Position numbers and translations under genes: made by a program. A stretch of DNA of 28,160 nucleotides from assembly GCA_012515645.1 (NCBI GenBank), contig JAAYXY010000012.1, forward strand, positions 1 to 28,160, read 5' to 3'. The number at the start of each line of letters is the position of its first letter. Within the stretch, counting starts at the first letter, position 1. The notes beneath the pieces were generated by a model. It had not been told where the DNA came from and did no database searches. It saw only the letters and a list, made by a program, of their open reading frames with translations. This DNA is from Candidatus Peribacteria bacterium. GTDB lineage: Bacteria; Patescibacteriota; Gracilibacteria; Peribacterales; Peribacteraceae. Below are positions 6,581-13,064 of the stretch, piece by piece.

Positions 6581-7648
6581 CTATGCAGTACATCGCAGGT
6601 CGCCGCTCGCGTGTGTGATAGTGATCGTCGGATCATCGGTGACGGTACCTGCTTGCTGTGCTTCTATGCCTTCGTCTGCCAGAATGCGCACGCTCTCTTC
6701 GGCGTACTCCTGCGGCACGATCACCAGCATGCCGTTGCCCATGTTCCATGTGCGGTACGCTTCTTCCGCTGGTACCTTGCCCAGTGCGGCGATGTCGGCG
6801 ATCGCCTGGTGCGGCGGCCACAGATCCGTCAAATGCGCTCCCGTGCCGGTGCGTTTGAGCACGCGGCGCAATTTGGATGGGATGCCGCCGCCGGTGACGT
6901 GCGCGATTCCCTGTACAGGAATGCGCCGTTCTTGCCCGTAGCGTCCTGTTAGTGTGAGGATTGCTCTGTGGTACACGATACTGGGGGTTAGGAATGCATT
7001 TCCCCAAGTAATGTCATCGTTCCACTGTTTTTCCCACCATGTATCTCCGTGGTGATCCGTGAGAATTTTTCGGATCAGCGAGAATCCGTTGGAACGGGCA
7101 ACGGCGGAACGCAGCGACAGTATCGCGCTGCCGGACTGCACGGCGCTACCGTCGATCACACGGTCTTTGGCGACGATGCCGATTGCAGTGGCACTCCATA
7201 CGCCGCGCGAGACGGCACCCGGCACCTCGGCGATTTCCCCTGCAGGAATGACAATGCATTGTTCTCTGCAGGCGCTTGCCAGACCGCTCAGAAGTGCATC
7301 GATCATTACAGGATCGATGGAGGGGACATCCAGGCAGTTGCTCACGCTGAGCACTTCAGCGCCTATACATACGGCGTCGTCTGCCACCATGGCCAGAAGG
7401 TCGAAACCGAGCGTTCGAAAATCCTGCATTGCCGCAGCCAGATCCATTTTTGTGCCTGTTCCGTCGCTGGTCTGGACCAGGTAGTACTCGCCCATATCCA
7501 GCAGGCCGGCAAATCCGCCGCCGTCGAATACCGGAGCGCCGATCATATCTTTGCGAATAGGGAAGGTGGACGCTGCATGAGCGTATGCGGATCGCGATGC
7601 CGCATCGCCGGCCGTGACGTCCACGCCAGCATCTCTGTAGGTTGTCAT
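6581..7648 (-). CDS. purM: phosphoribosylformylglycinamidine cyclo-ligase (AIR synthase)
   Basis: A 355-residue PurM, the usual length. It opens TYRDAGVDVTAGD like PurM 'TYKDAGVDI.AG'. TSDGTGTKMDLA corresponds to the ATP-binding DGVGTK loop with Val replaced by Thr. Further hallmarks are IPVQGIAHVTGGGIPSKLRRVL and YRTWNMGNGMLVIVP (canonical 'ITGGG' and 'FNMGIGM'). The enzyme closes FGAM to 5-aminoimidazole ribonucleotide using ATP, step five of purine synthesis, whose product is the substrate of the PurE encoded at 14047-14505. The start ATG is supported by TATGCT 6 bases upstream, with TGC before it (extended -10). It is divergent from the membrane-protein gene at 7694. Confidence 0.95.
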   Translation of the reverse strand: MTTYRDAGVDVTAGDAASRSAYAHAASTFPIRKDMIGAPVFDGGGFAGLLDMGEYYLVQTSDGTGTKMDLAAAMQDFRTLGFDLLAMVADDAVCIGAEVLSVSNCLDVPSIDPVMIDALLSGLASACREQCIVIPAGEIAEVPGAVSRGVWSATAIGIVAKDRVIDGSAVQSGSAILSLRSAVARSNGFSLIRKILTDHHGDTWWEKQWNDDITWGNAFLTPSIVYHRAILTLTGRYGQERRIPVQGIAHVTGGGIPSKLRRVLKRTGTGAHLTDLWPPHQAIADIAALGKVPAEEAYRTWNMGNGMLVIVPQEYAEESVRILADEGIEAQQAGTVTDDPTITITHASGDLRCTA

Positions 7649-7654
7649 GCGTGC

Positions 7655-7660
7655 AGCATA
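7655..7660 (-). promoter_or_regulatory. -10 box TATGCT for purM, leaderless position
   Basis: TATGCT preceded by TGC, 6 bases before the ATG at 7648. It lies 21 bases from the divergent -10 at 7682, so the two promoters overlap and may interfere. Confidence 0.6.
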
Positions 7661-7681
7661 GCAGGTGAAATGCCGAAGGTG

Positions 7682-7687
7682 TATGCT
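7682..7687 (+). promoter_or_regulatory. -10 box TATGCT, leaderless position
   Basis: TATGCT is 6 bases before the ATG at 7694, on the strand opposite the purM promoter. Confidence 0.55.
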
Positions 7688-7693
7688 TGCGTC

Positions 7694-8224
7694 ATGTCAA
7701 CGCACTCTCATATGCCGCTCCGTGTCACTCTTCTCATTATTGCAGGTGTACTGCTGAGTATGGCTTGGTTCTGTATGGCATATCCGAGTTTCTTCACGCG
7801 GTTTTACCAGGTCACCGCATTTCCGGATAGTGCGCACAGTCATTTACTCATTATCCTGGGTACGCTGCTACTCGTGTATGCAGCGGGAGCAATTTTCGCG
7901 GCAATGCGCCCTGTTCGCAATAATGGCATCGTCCTACTGCTCATTGTGCTGCATTTTGCTCTTTTTGTGGTAGATATTGTCCTTCTGGCGCGGGGTGCGG
8001 CGCTTCCGCTCCGTTACGTATTGCCGGAAATGTTGTATGTGCTGCTCATGTGCACGTTGCTTATCCGGTACTATCCTGTGCGTGATCATGGTGAGGAGCT
8101 GCGCGAGACAGCGGATGTGCTGGTACAGACGTTCCAGGATCGTTTGCGGAAAGACAGGAAAGACGAAGAGAAAACCAAGCGCAATGCAGAGCCCGAGAAG
8201 GCAGAGCCCGAGACTACGCAGTAA
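7694..8224 (+). CDS. four-helix integral membrane protein of unknown function
   Basis: A 176-residue protein with four predicted membrane helices (about 8-27, 50-72, 80-102 and 108-127), followed by a charged helical tail (about 130-176, rich in Lys, Glu and Arg) likely to lie in the cytoplasm. The frame is open far upstream, but the ATG at 7694 is chosen because the coding character begins there, a TATGCT sits 6 bases before it, and the upstream part overlaps purM. An ATG at 7712 is an alternative. It ends 6 bases before the convergent ftsE-like gene. No family recognised. Confidence 0.8.
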   Translation: MSTHSHMPLRVTLLIIAGVLLSMAWFCMAYPSFFTRFYQVTAFPDSAHSHLLIILGTLLLVYAAGAIFAAMRPVRNNGIVLLLIVLHFALFVVDIVLLARGAALPLRYVLPEMLYVLLMCTLLIRYYPVRDHGEELRETADVLVQTFQDRLRKDRKDEEKTKRNAEPEKAEPETTQ

Positions 8225-8230
8225 GCTCCG

Positions 8231-9001
8231 TTACCGCGAGGTAGAAACGATTTTTACAGAGGAGTGTTTTCTGGATGACTTGTGGGGTGCGGGTGCGTTT
8301 TTTTTAGTAGGGCGCTCATTCTTGCGTTCCGGAGCGTACGAACCCACGCTGTCACGCGCCACGCGTCCCGCTTCCAGGCGGATAACGCGTGTTTGCAGAG
8401 CATCGACGATGGTTGTGTCATGTGTGGCGAGTATCACCGTGGCGCCGTGCTGGTGCATTGCCCGGAAGAGGTCCAGGATCCGCATGGATTCTTGGGGATC
8501 TAAGTTCCCCGTCGGTTCGTCGGCAAGCACGATCATGGGCTTGTGGACGATCGCTCGACCTATTGCAGTACGCGCTTTCTCTCCACCAGAGAGCGCGTGG
8601 CAGAGCACATTGCACCGGGATGCCATGTCCAGTGCTTCCAGTACCTCCCCGACGCGCTTGGTGATGGTGGTCATGCTGGCGCCGCATATTTCCAATGGGA
8701 AGGCGACGTTCTCTGCAACGGTCCTGTTCCAGAGGAGTTTGTAGTCCTGGAATACCACGCCGATGCGCCTGCGGTACATCTGCAGCGCGCGCGGCGGAAC
8801 GCGGCGCAAATCCACGCCGTCCACATGCACACTGCCGGCTGTCACGGTCTCCGCGCCAATGAGCACATGCATGAGTGTGGTCTTGCCGGCGCCGCTGGGC
8901 CCCGTGATGCAGACAAACTCTCCCGGCCGGATATCAAAGCCGATATCCGTGAGGACGGCGCGCTGGCCGATACGACGGGATACATCCTGGAGCGAGATCA
9001 T
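8231..9001 (-). CDS. ABC-type ATPase of the FtsE/LolD type
   Basis: A 256-residue stand-alone nucleotide-binding protein. Motifs: Walker A GPSGAGKTT (34-42), Q-loop VFQDYKLLWNRTVAENVAFPL (FtsE-like 'FQDFKLL..RTV.ENVA'), signature LSGGEKART (about 137), Walker B MIVLADEPTGNLD (about 158) and H-loop ATHD. The FtsE resemblance is close in the Q-loop and Walker B. FtsE pairs with the permease FtsX to regulate septal peptidoglycan hydrolases, yet no FtsX lies beside it: the downstream neighbour is a convergent, unrelated membrane protein. About 40 residues of basic, Ser/Lys-rich tail follow the ATPase domain, which is unusual. ATG at 9001 is supported by TATACT 7 bases upstream. It is downstream of rlmE with a 53-base gap. 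Confidence 0.85.
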   Translation of the reverse strand: MISLQDVSRRIGQRAVLTDIGFDIRPGEFVCITGPSGAGKTTLMHVLIGAETVTAGSVHVDGVDLRRVPPRALQMYRRRIGVVFQDYKLLWNRTVAENVAFPLEICGASMTTITKRVGEVLEALDMASRCNVLCHALSGGEKARTAIGRAIVHKPMIVLADEPTGNLDPQESMRILDLFRAMHQHGATVILATHDTTIVDALQTRVIRLEAGRVARDSVGSYAPERKNERPTKKNAPAPHKSSRKHSSVKIVSTSR

Positions 9002-9008
9002 GGTGCTC

Positions 9009-9014
9009 AGTATA
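9009..9014 (-). promoter_or_regulatory. -10 box TATACT, leaderless position
   Basis: TATACT lies 7 bases before the ATG at 9001, inside the 53-base gap after rlmE. Confidence 0.6.
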
Positions 9015-9054
9015 CGGATGCGTGTGCCATTGCCACATTGTGGGATTCCAAGAA

Positions 9055-9699
9055 TTATTCACTGGTTTCATTGTGGCCATGGCGGGATTTGCCACTTTTA
9101 CGTGCATTTCTCTGTTGCAGAATGAGGTAAATTTCGCGGCTCCTGTCCCTGCTGGCCTGTGCGATGTACGTTCGAACGGATTGCCACTCACGCTTGAGCT
9201 CACAGAGGAATGTATCGAAATCCGCTCCGCGGAGGACTTTCATGACGCACGTTCCCCCCGGGACCAATATCGCTTGCGCAATGCGTGCCACAGCCTGATT
9301 GAGTTCGATGGAACGCCATTGATCTATATCCTTGATGCCGCTGGTATTGGGTGCGATATCCGAAAGCACCAGATCGACAGTGTGGATGCCTTGTTCCCGA
9401 AGGGTGCCCAGGAATGCCTCGTAGTCCGTAATATCTTGTTCGATTGTGCGCACATTTGCCGCCACAGGATCAATTGGTTGCAGATCTGCTCCGATCACGA
9501 GTCCTTTTTCGCCCACTTCCTGTGCGGCGATTTGCAGCCAACTGCCAGGTGCGGCGCCTATATCCAGGACGGTGTATCCGGGCTGGAAGAGCTGGAATTT
9601 CTCGTTGAGTTCCAGCAGCTTGTACGCCGAGCGCGCACGGTACCCTTCGCGCGCTGCGCGCTGCGACCATCGGTCGTTGGGTTGGTACGGCTTGGGCAT
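9055..9699 (-). CDS. rlmE: 23S rRNA 2'-O-methyltransferase (RrmJ/FtsJ family)
   Basis: A 214-residue protein, normal for RlmE. It opens with the family's RSAYKLLELNEKF, has the SAM-binding LDIGAAPGSWLQ (45-56), and carries the K-D-K-E catalytic set: K27, D114 (VLSDIAPNTSG), K154 (MKVLRG) and E189 (SREIYL). RlmE methylates the ribose of U2552 (E. coli numbering) in the ribosomal A-loop during late 50S assembly. CATACT stands 6 bases before the ATG. It is followed by the ftsE-like gene on the same strand and preceded, 73 bases away, by rsmG, another rRNA methyltransferase. Confidence 0.93.
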   Translation of the reverse strand: MPKPYQPNDRWSQRAAREGYRARSAYKLLELNEKFQLFQPGYTVLDIGAAPGSWLQIAAQEVGEKGLVIGADLQPIDPVAANVRTIEQDITDYEAFLGTLREQGIHTVDLVLSDIAPNTSGIKDIDQWRSIELNQAVARIAQAILVPGGTCVMKVLRGADFDTFLCELKREWQSVRTYIAQASRDRSREIYLILQQRNARKSGKSRHGHNETSE

Positions 9700-9705
9700 G
9701 GGGGC

Positions 9706-9711
9706 AGTATG
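9706..9711 (-). promoter_or_regulatory. -10 box CATACT, leaderless position
   Basis: CATACT is 6 bases before the rlmE ATG. The first base departs from the TANNNT pattern. Confidence 0.4.
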
Positions 9712-9772
9712 GAGGAGGGGAAAGGGAGAGGGGAGTGCGAAGAGAAGAAAAATGTTTCCTCTGTTCGATGTT

Positions 9773-10456
9773 TCACATCACAGGTTTCTTCTTCGCTTCG
9801 CCGACTGCGCGGGGAAAACGTTCCGGGGTCTTCGCCATTTTTTCGAATACGAGTATCTGTCTCCTTCCGAATCCGTCTGCGAGTTCGTATTCGTGTTTCT
9901 GTACCAGGTGGCAGCTAAGTTCCGCGCGGGCGAGCAGGGAATCCTGCAATTCTTGTTCAATGTGTGTGCTCTTCCAGGCGAGCAAACAGCCGCCGATACG
10001 CAGGAACGGCGCAGCGTATTCCAGGAGGGTGTGGAGCGGTGCCACGGCGCGCGCAGTGACGGCGTCGTACTGCGCGCGATGTTCTGTGTTGCGCCCCAGA
10101 ATTTCCGTGCGCTCGCAGAGGAGTGTGATGTTTTGCAAATTCAGTGCATGGACAATGCGTTGCACGGCATCGATCTTCTTCCTCGTCGCATCCAGCCCCG
10201 TATGGTGTGCACCGGGCAGGCAAATAGCCAGTGGCAAAAGGGGGAAACCGCCGCCGGTACCGAGATCGAGCCACCGGTTGGCGCGGCGCTGGGGGTTTTG
10301 CGTCATGTATTCCACGGCCGCCAGGCTGTCGAGTACGTTGCCAGTCCAGCACTGTTCCGGCGTCCGGAATGCAGAGAGGTTGAGTTTTTGGTTTTCTGCA
10401 AGAAAGACTTTCATAAGGTGCCGGAGTCGCTCTTCGCAGCCGGGAGGAATGTGCAT
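9773..10456 (-). CDS. rsmG: 16S rRNA (guanine527-N7)-methyltransferase
   Basis: A 227-residue RsmG (GidB). Visible: N-terminal FLAENQKLNLSAFRTPEQCWTGNVLDSLA (family 'N...NLT.I....E....H..DSL'), SAM-binding WLDLGTGGGFPLLPLAI (about 67-83), LDATRKKIDAVQRIV and AVTARAVAPLHTLLEYAAPFL (family 'RA...L..L.E...P.L'). It methylates N7 of G527 in 16S rRNA using SAM. TACACT lies 7 bases before the ATG. It is divergent from pyrE across 125 bases and probably ends just before rlmE. Confidence 0.93.
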   Translation of the reverse strand: MHIPPGCEERLRHLMKVFLAENQKLNLSAFRTPEQCWTGNVLDSLAAVEYMTQNPQRRANRWLDLGTGGGFPLLPLAICLPGAHHTGLDATRKKIDAVQRIVHALNLQNITLLCERTEILGRNTEHRAQYDAVTARAVAPLHTLLEYAAPFLRIGGCLLAWKSTHIEQELQDSLLARAELSCHLVQKHEYELADGFGRRQILVFEKMAKTPERFPRAVGEAKKKPVM

Positions 10457-10463
10457 GGAAAAA

Positions 10464-10469
10464 AGTGTA
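10464..10469 (-). promoter_or_regulatory. -10 box TACACT for rsmG, leaderless position
   Basis: TACACT is 7 bases before the ATG at 10456. Confidence 0.55.
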
Positions 10470-10545
10470 GTGAAGTGCGTAGCGAGTAGCGAGTAGCAAC
10501 AGTACAGAAAAACAATTCGCTACACGCTTTTCAGCTGCAGCAATA

Positions 10546-10575
10546 TTGTGGAGCAGACCTCACTGCAGGTACACT
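10546..10575 (+). promoter_or_regulatory. pyrE promoter TTGTGG-18-TACACT, leaderless position
   Basis: The -10 TACACT (10570-10575) is 6 bases before the pyrE ATG. A partial -35 TTGTGG (10546-10551) is 18 bases upstream. Confidence 0.55.
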
Positions 10576-10581
10576 TCTATC

Positions 10582-11211
10582 ATGCCGCAGAGCAAACGCA
10601 TCGCCGAACTTCTCATCAATATCGGTGCCGTCCGCTTGTCGGTGGATCCGCCGTTCACATGGACCAGCGGCATCCAGAGCCCCATATACTGCGATAATCG
10701 CATGCTCTATACCCATCCGGAGGCGCGGAACTTCGTCGTGGATGCGCTCACCGAGCGTGTGCGTACGCTACATGTGCAGCCGGACGCCATTGCCGGCACG
10801 GCTACGGCGGCAATCGGCTGGGCTGCGCTGGTCGCGGACAGGTTAGACCTGCCGTTCGTGTATGTGCGCAGCAAGGCAAAGGAACACGGCGCCAAAAAAC
10901 GCATCGAAGGCGACAGTGTGGAAGGGAGGCACGTTGTACTCATCGAAGATTTGCTCTCCACTGGGGGCAGTGCCATATCTTCCGTAGAAGCGCTGCGCGA
11001 GGAGGGCAAGGCGACAGTGACCGATGTCGTTGCAATTTTCACCTATGAGTTGCTCATAGCGATAGAGAAAGCGCAGGATATGCAGCTCATGCTCCATCCG
11101 CTCTCCACGTTTGGGGTGTTGCTCGATGTAGCTGCGGAGCAGGGGAGGCTATCGCCGGACGATGTCCGGATAGCTGGAAAATTTGCCCAGAACCCCGAGA
11201 GCTGGCAGTAG
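10582..11211 (+). CDS. pyrE: orotate phosphoribosyltransferase
   Basis: A 209-residue protein. Motifs: FTWTSGIQSPIYCDNR (family 'F.L.SG..SP.Y.D.R'), VYVRSKAKEHGAKKRIEG (the Lys-rich catalytic loop, usually 'RK..K.HG....IEG') and the PRPP-binding VVLIEDLLSTGGS (about 116-128). It adds orotate to PRPP to give OMP in pyrimidine synthesis. Other pyrimidine genes are not nearby. ATG at 10582 is 6 bases after TACACT. An in-frame TTG at 10546 is rejected because it lies in the -35 region. The C-terminal half is less conserved. Confidence 0.93.
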   Translation: MPQSKRIAELLINIGAVRLSVDPPFTWTSGIQSPIYCDNRMLYTHPEARNFVVDALTERVRTLHVQPDAIAGTATAAIGWAALVADRLDLPFVYVRSKAKEHGAKKRIEGDSVEGRHVVLIEDLLSTGGSAISSVEALREEGKATVTDVVAIFTYELLIAIEKAQDMQLMLHPLSTFGVLLDVAAEQGRLSPDDVRIAGKFAQNPESWQ

Positions 11212-11220
11212 TAGAGAATA

Positions 11221-11249
11221 TTGACAGAAACAGTTATTTATTATATAAA
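11221..11249 (+). promoter_or_regulatory. near-consensus promoter TTGACA-17-TATAAA
   Basis: A perfect TTGACA (11221-11226), an optimal 17-base AT-rich spacer and TATAAA (11244-11249). It drives the zinc-ribbon gene with a leader of about 37 bases. It is among the few strong -35 sequences in the window. Confidence 0.8.
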
Positions 11250-11280
11250 TTATAATATCGTTCATTCTGACCACTTGTTC

Positions 11281-11289
11281 TAAGGAGGA
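11281..11289 (+). promoter_or_regulatory. Shine-Dalgarno TAAGGAGGA
   Basis: A full-length match to the anti-Shine-Dalgarno sequence ending 3 bases before the ATG at 11293. It decides the start of a 56-residue gene and shows that this genome uses Shine-Dalgarno initiation for some genes. Confidence 0.85.
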
Positions 11290-11292
11290 AAT

Positions 11293-11463
11293 ATGAAGAA
11301 GCCTGAGAAAAACGTACCAACCATACCTTGTTCGTTTTGCGAAGGTACGGGAAGACGGTTTGTGCAAAAGACAGGAAAACCGAAGCCGAAACAGAAGGAA
11401 GAATGTCCGGACTGTTTCGGATCGGGCCGCCGCCCGAAAGACGGCCGTACTTTCTTCCATTGA
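11293..11463 (+). CDS. 56-aa zinc-ribbon protein with two CxxCxGxG motifs
   Basis: It begins MKKPEKNVPTIPCSFCEGTG and has CSFCEGTG (Cys13, Cys16) and CPDCFGSG (Cys38, Cys41), two CxxCxGxG repeats as in the DnaJ cysteine-rich domain, separated by a Lys-rich loop. Four cysteines fit one zinc site. A J-domain is absent, so it is not DnaJ; such mini zinc fingers are found as stand-alone proteins, some of unknown role. The near-consensus promoter, optimal Shine-Dalgarno and following T-run terminator indicate a well-expressed, independent gene. Nucleic-acid or protein binding is an inference. Confidence 0.85.
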   Translation: MKKPEKNVPTIPCSFCEGTGRRFVQKTGKPKPKQKEECPDCFGSGRRPKDGRTFFH

Positions 11464-11486
11464 TCGCTACTGCGAGGTCAGAACAT

Positions 11487-11520
11487 CCGCCGTCAGTCCC
11501 TTGGGATTGGCGGCTTTTTT
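11487..11520 (+). terminator. intrinsic terminator
   Basis: CCGCC-GTC-AGTCCC-TT-GGGATT-GGCGG followed by a six-base T-run. It ends the zinc-ribbon transcript, and its T-run overlaps the pheS stop region on the opposite strand. Confidence 0.85.
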
Positions 11521-12559
11521 AAAACTGCCGCAAAAACCGCATATCTCCCTCAAAGAGCATTTTGATGCTGGGAATCTGATGCTTGATCATTACCAGCCGA
11601 TCAATACCGAAGCCAAAGGCGAATCCCTGCCACGTCGGATTAAGCTGACGTGGCGTGACACCATCGCCTTCTTCGACGTCAATGCCACAATTCTTCAGTA
11701 CGTTTGGGTGCACCATGCCGCAGCCCACCACCTCCAGCCAGTTCCCTTCGCGTGTCTGCTCGTCGCCCTGCCACCGGATGTCCATTTCCAGACCCGGTTC
11801 CACGAACGGGAAGTAGCCAGTCCGAAAACGGTACTCTACGTCTCTGCCCAGCAGTTCCCGCACGGCGTTCACCATGACCGCCTTCATGTTTGCCAGTGAA
11901 ACGTCCTTGCCGATCATCAGACCTTCCAGCTGGTGGAATACGGGCGAATGCGTCGCATCGGCATCTTTGCGGTATACCTTGCCCATGCAGATCATGCGCA
12001 GCGGCGGCTTGTGCTCGCGCATGTAGCGGATTTGCACAGGGGACGTGTGCGTCCGCAGAACGCGTTTGTCCTTGCCCTGCACCCAGAATGTATCCTGCGC
12101 GTCCCGGGCGGGATGGTCCGGCGGAATATTGAGCATGTCGAAGTTCATTTCCTCGGATTCCACTTCGGGGCCGGTTGCCACATCAAAACCCATGCGGCCG
12201 AACACATCGGCGGCATGTTCCATGAACGATGGGATTAAATGCAGGCTCCCGCGTTCCCGAGGAGGCAGCGAGAGTGTTATGTCCATGGCATCGCTGCTGG
12301 CCAAAGCATCATCCGAAGGATGCAGCAGAGCGGTTCGTTGCTCCGCAATAGTTTCCGTCAGCTGTTTCTTCCATGTATTCAATTCTTGTGCTTGCTGCTT
12401 CTTCCCTTCCGCATCCAGATCTTTAAGCGCCTTCATGGCGAGTGTCATGGCGCCTTCTTTGCGGCCAAACAGCTCATGTTCCAGGGTATCAAGTGCTTCC
12501 GGAGTGTGCGCTTCCCGTATGCGATCGATGTATGCCGACCATGGGTTTGCTTGTGCCAC
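11519..12559 (-). CDS. pheS: phenylalanyl-tRNA synthetase alpha chain with an in-frame palindrome insert
   Basis: A 346-residue PheS. It has an N-terminal coiled-coil (about 1-85), class II motif 2 and active-site segments (FDMLNIPPDHPARDAQDTFWV, LRTHTSPVQIRYM, YRKDADATHSPVFHQLEGLMI, FPFVEPGLEMDI, WLEVVGCGMVHPNVL) and the C-terminal GFAFGFGIDRLVMI...MLFEGDMRFLRQF. It charges tRNA-Phe together with PheT, which is not in the window. Between GIDVE and GFAFG there are 15 residues where usual PheS has about 3; residues 302-311 of this extra loop are encoded by a copy of the tRNA-associated palindrome. GTG at 12559 is supported by TAGGAT 6 bases upstream. Confidence 0.95.
   Translation of the reverse strand: MAQANPWSAYIDRIREAHTPEALDTLEHELFGRKEGAMTLAMKALKDLDAEGKKQQAQELNTWKKQLTETIAEQRTALLHPSDDALASSDAMDITLSLPPRERGSLHLIPSFMEHAADVFGRMGFDVATGPEVESEEMNFDMLNIPPDHPARDAQDTFWVQGKDKRVLRTHTSPVQIRYMREHKPPLRMICMGKVYRKDADATHSPVFHQLEGLMIGKDVSLANMKAVMVNAVRELLGRDVEYRFRTGYFPFVEPGLEMDIRWQGDEQTREGNWLEVVGCGMVHPNVLKNCGIDVEEGDGVTPRQLNPTWQGFAFGFGIDRLVMIKHQIPSIKMLFEGDMRFLRQF
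11629..11654. repeat. palindrome copy 3, in frame inside pheS
   Basis: GCCACGTC and GACGTGGC form the outer 8 pairs, with a G.T and a G-C inside. Over the 24-base core it matches the minus-strand tRNA-Ala copy at 21 positions. It encodes TPRQLNPTW(Q) in pheS without breaking the frame. Confidence 0.8.
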
Positions 12560-12565
12560 GACGGT

Positions 12566-12571
12566 ATCCTA
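12566..12571 (-). promoter_or_regulatory. -10 box TAGGAT for pheS, leaderless position
   Basis: TAGGAT is 6 bases before the GTG at 12559. The same hexamer and spacing occur upstream of the UDG gene. Confidence 0.5.
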
Positions 12572-12627
12572 ATAGAAATCCTTGTGTTATGTAAGGAGAG
12601 AATCAAGGTTCTGCATGGTGCCCAGCA

Positions 12628-12990
12628 TCACTGCTGCAGTGCAAGCTCCACAAGCAGAAAAACACCGTAGATCATGAGCGCAATCCACCATGTGAGCAGG
12701 TTGTATGTATGGAATAGGATCACAATGACCGTACCACTGCCCAGGAAGATCGCCTGACGCATGGAAACACGCACCAGCGTAGCTGTATCCCATGAATGAT
12801 GGGGAACGCGTTGCCATAGCAGAATCAAGAGCAGCATGCTCACGGTGGTGACCGAGAGGAATACGCTAGCAAAAAACGCGGCAATGGCTTGTACCGGGGT
12901 CAAGAGCGGACTCACGCGGAGTAGCACGACTGTCAGGGATGTGATGGAGAGGAGTGCCGAGAGCGCGATGCCGAAGAGGAGGGTGGGCAT
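12628..12990 (-). CDS. small integral membrane protein of unknown function
   Basis: A 120-residue protein that is almost wholly hydrophobic, with four predicted helices (about 3-24, 33-58, 76-92 and 96-116) and short polar loops (WQRVPHHSWDT, RVSMRQ). It starts MPTLLFGIALSALL. It lies 30 bases downstream of the UDG gene on the same strand, behind a G-rich (plus-strand) repeat tract, so it is probably co-transcribed with it. A clear -10 at leaderless distance was not found. No family recognised. Confidence 0.75.
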   Translation of the reverse strand: MPTLLFGIALSALLSITSLTVVLLRVSPLLTPVQAIAAFFASVFLSVTTVSMLLLILLWQRVPHHSWDTATLVRVSMRQAIFLGSGTVIVILFHTYNLLTWWIALMIYGVFLLVELALQQ

Positions 12991-13064
12991 GGGGGATTGA
13001 GATTGGGATTAGGGGCGGTATTAGGATGAGGATTGGGAATCGGGAGTTGGGAGTGGGGAGTGGG
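12988..13064 (+). repeat. G-rich degenerate repeat with a G-quadruplex motif
   Basis: A purine-rich tract built from GGGATT/GGGAGT-like units spans the gap between two minus-strand genes and the last codons of UDG. Within 13035-13064 five runs of three or four G are separated by loops of 3-4 bases, which fits the standard intramolecular quadruplex pattern on the plus (template) strand. Confidence 0.7.

Noticed and set aside
5240..6952. Long plus-strand open frames opposite the transglutaminase-like gene and purM
   Set aside because: They overlap recognisable minus-strand genes, and their translations are Arg/Cys/Ser-rich without family similarity.
11328..11899. Plus-strand open frames across the zinc-ribbon gene and pheS
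   Set aside because: They are frame-shifted shadows; the zinc-ribbon frame has the Shine-Dalgarno and PheS is unmistakable on the other strand.
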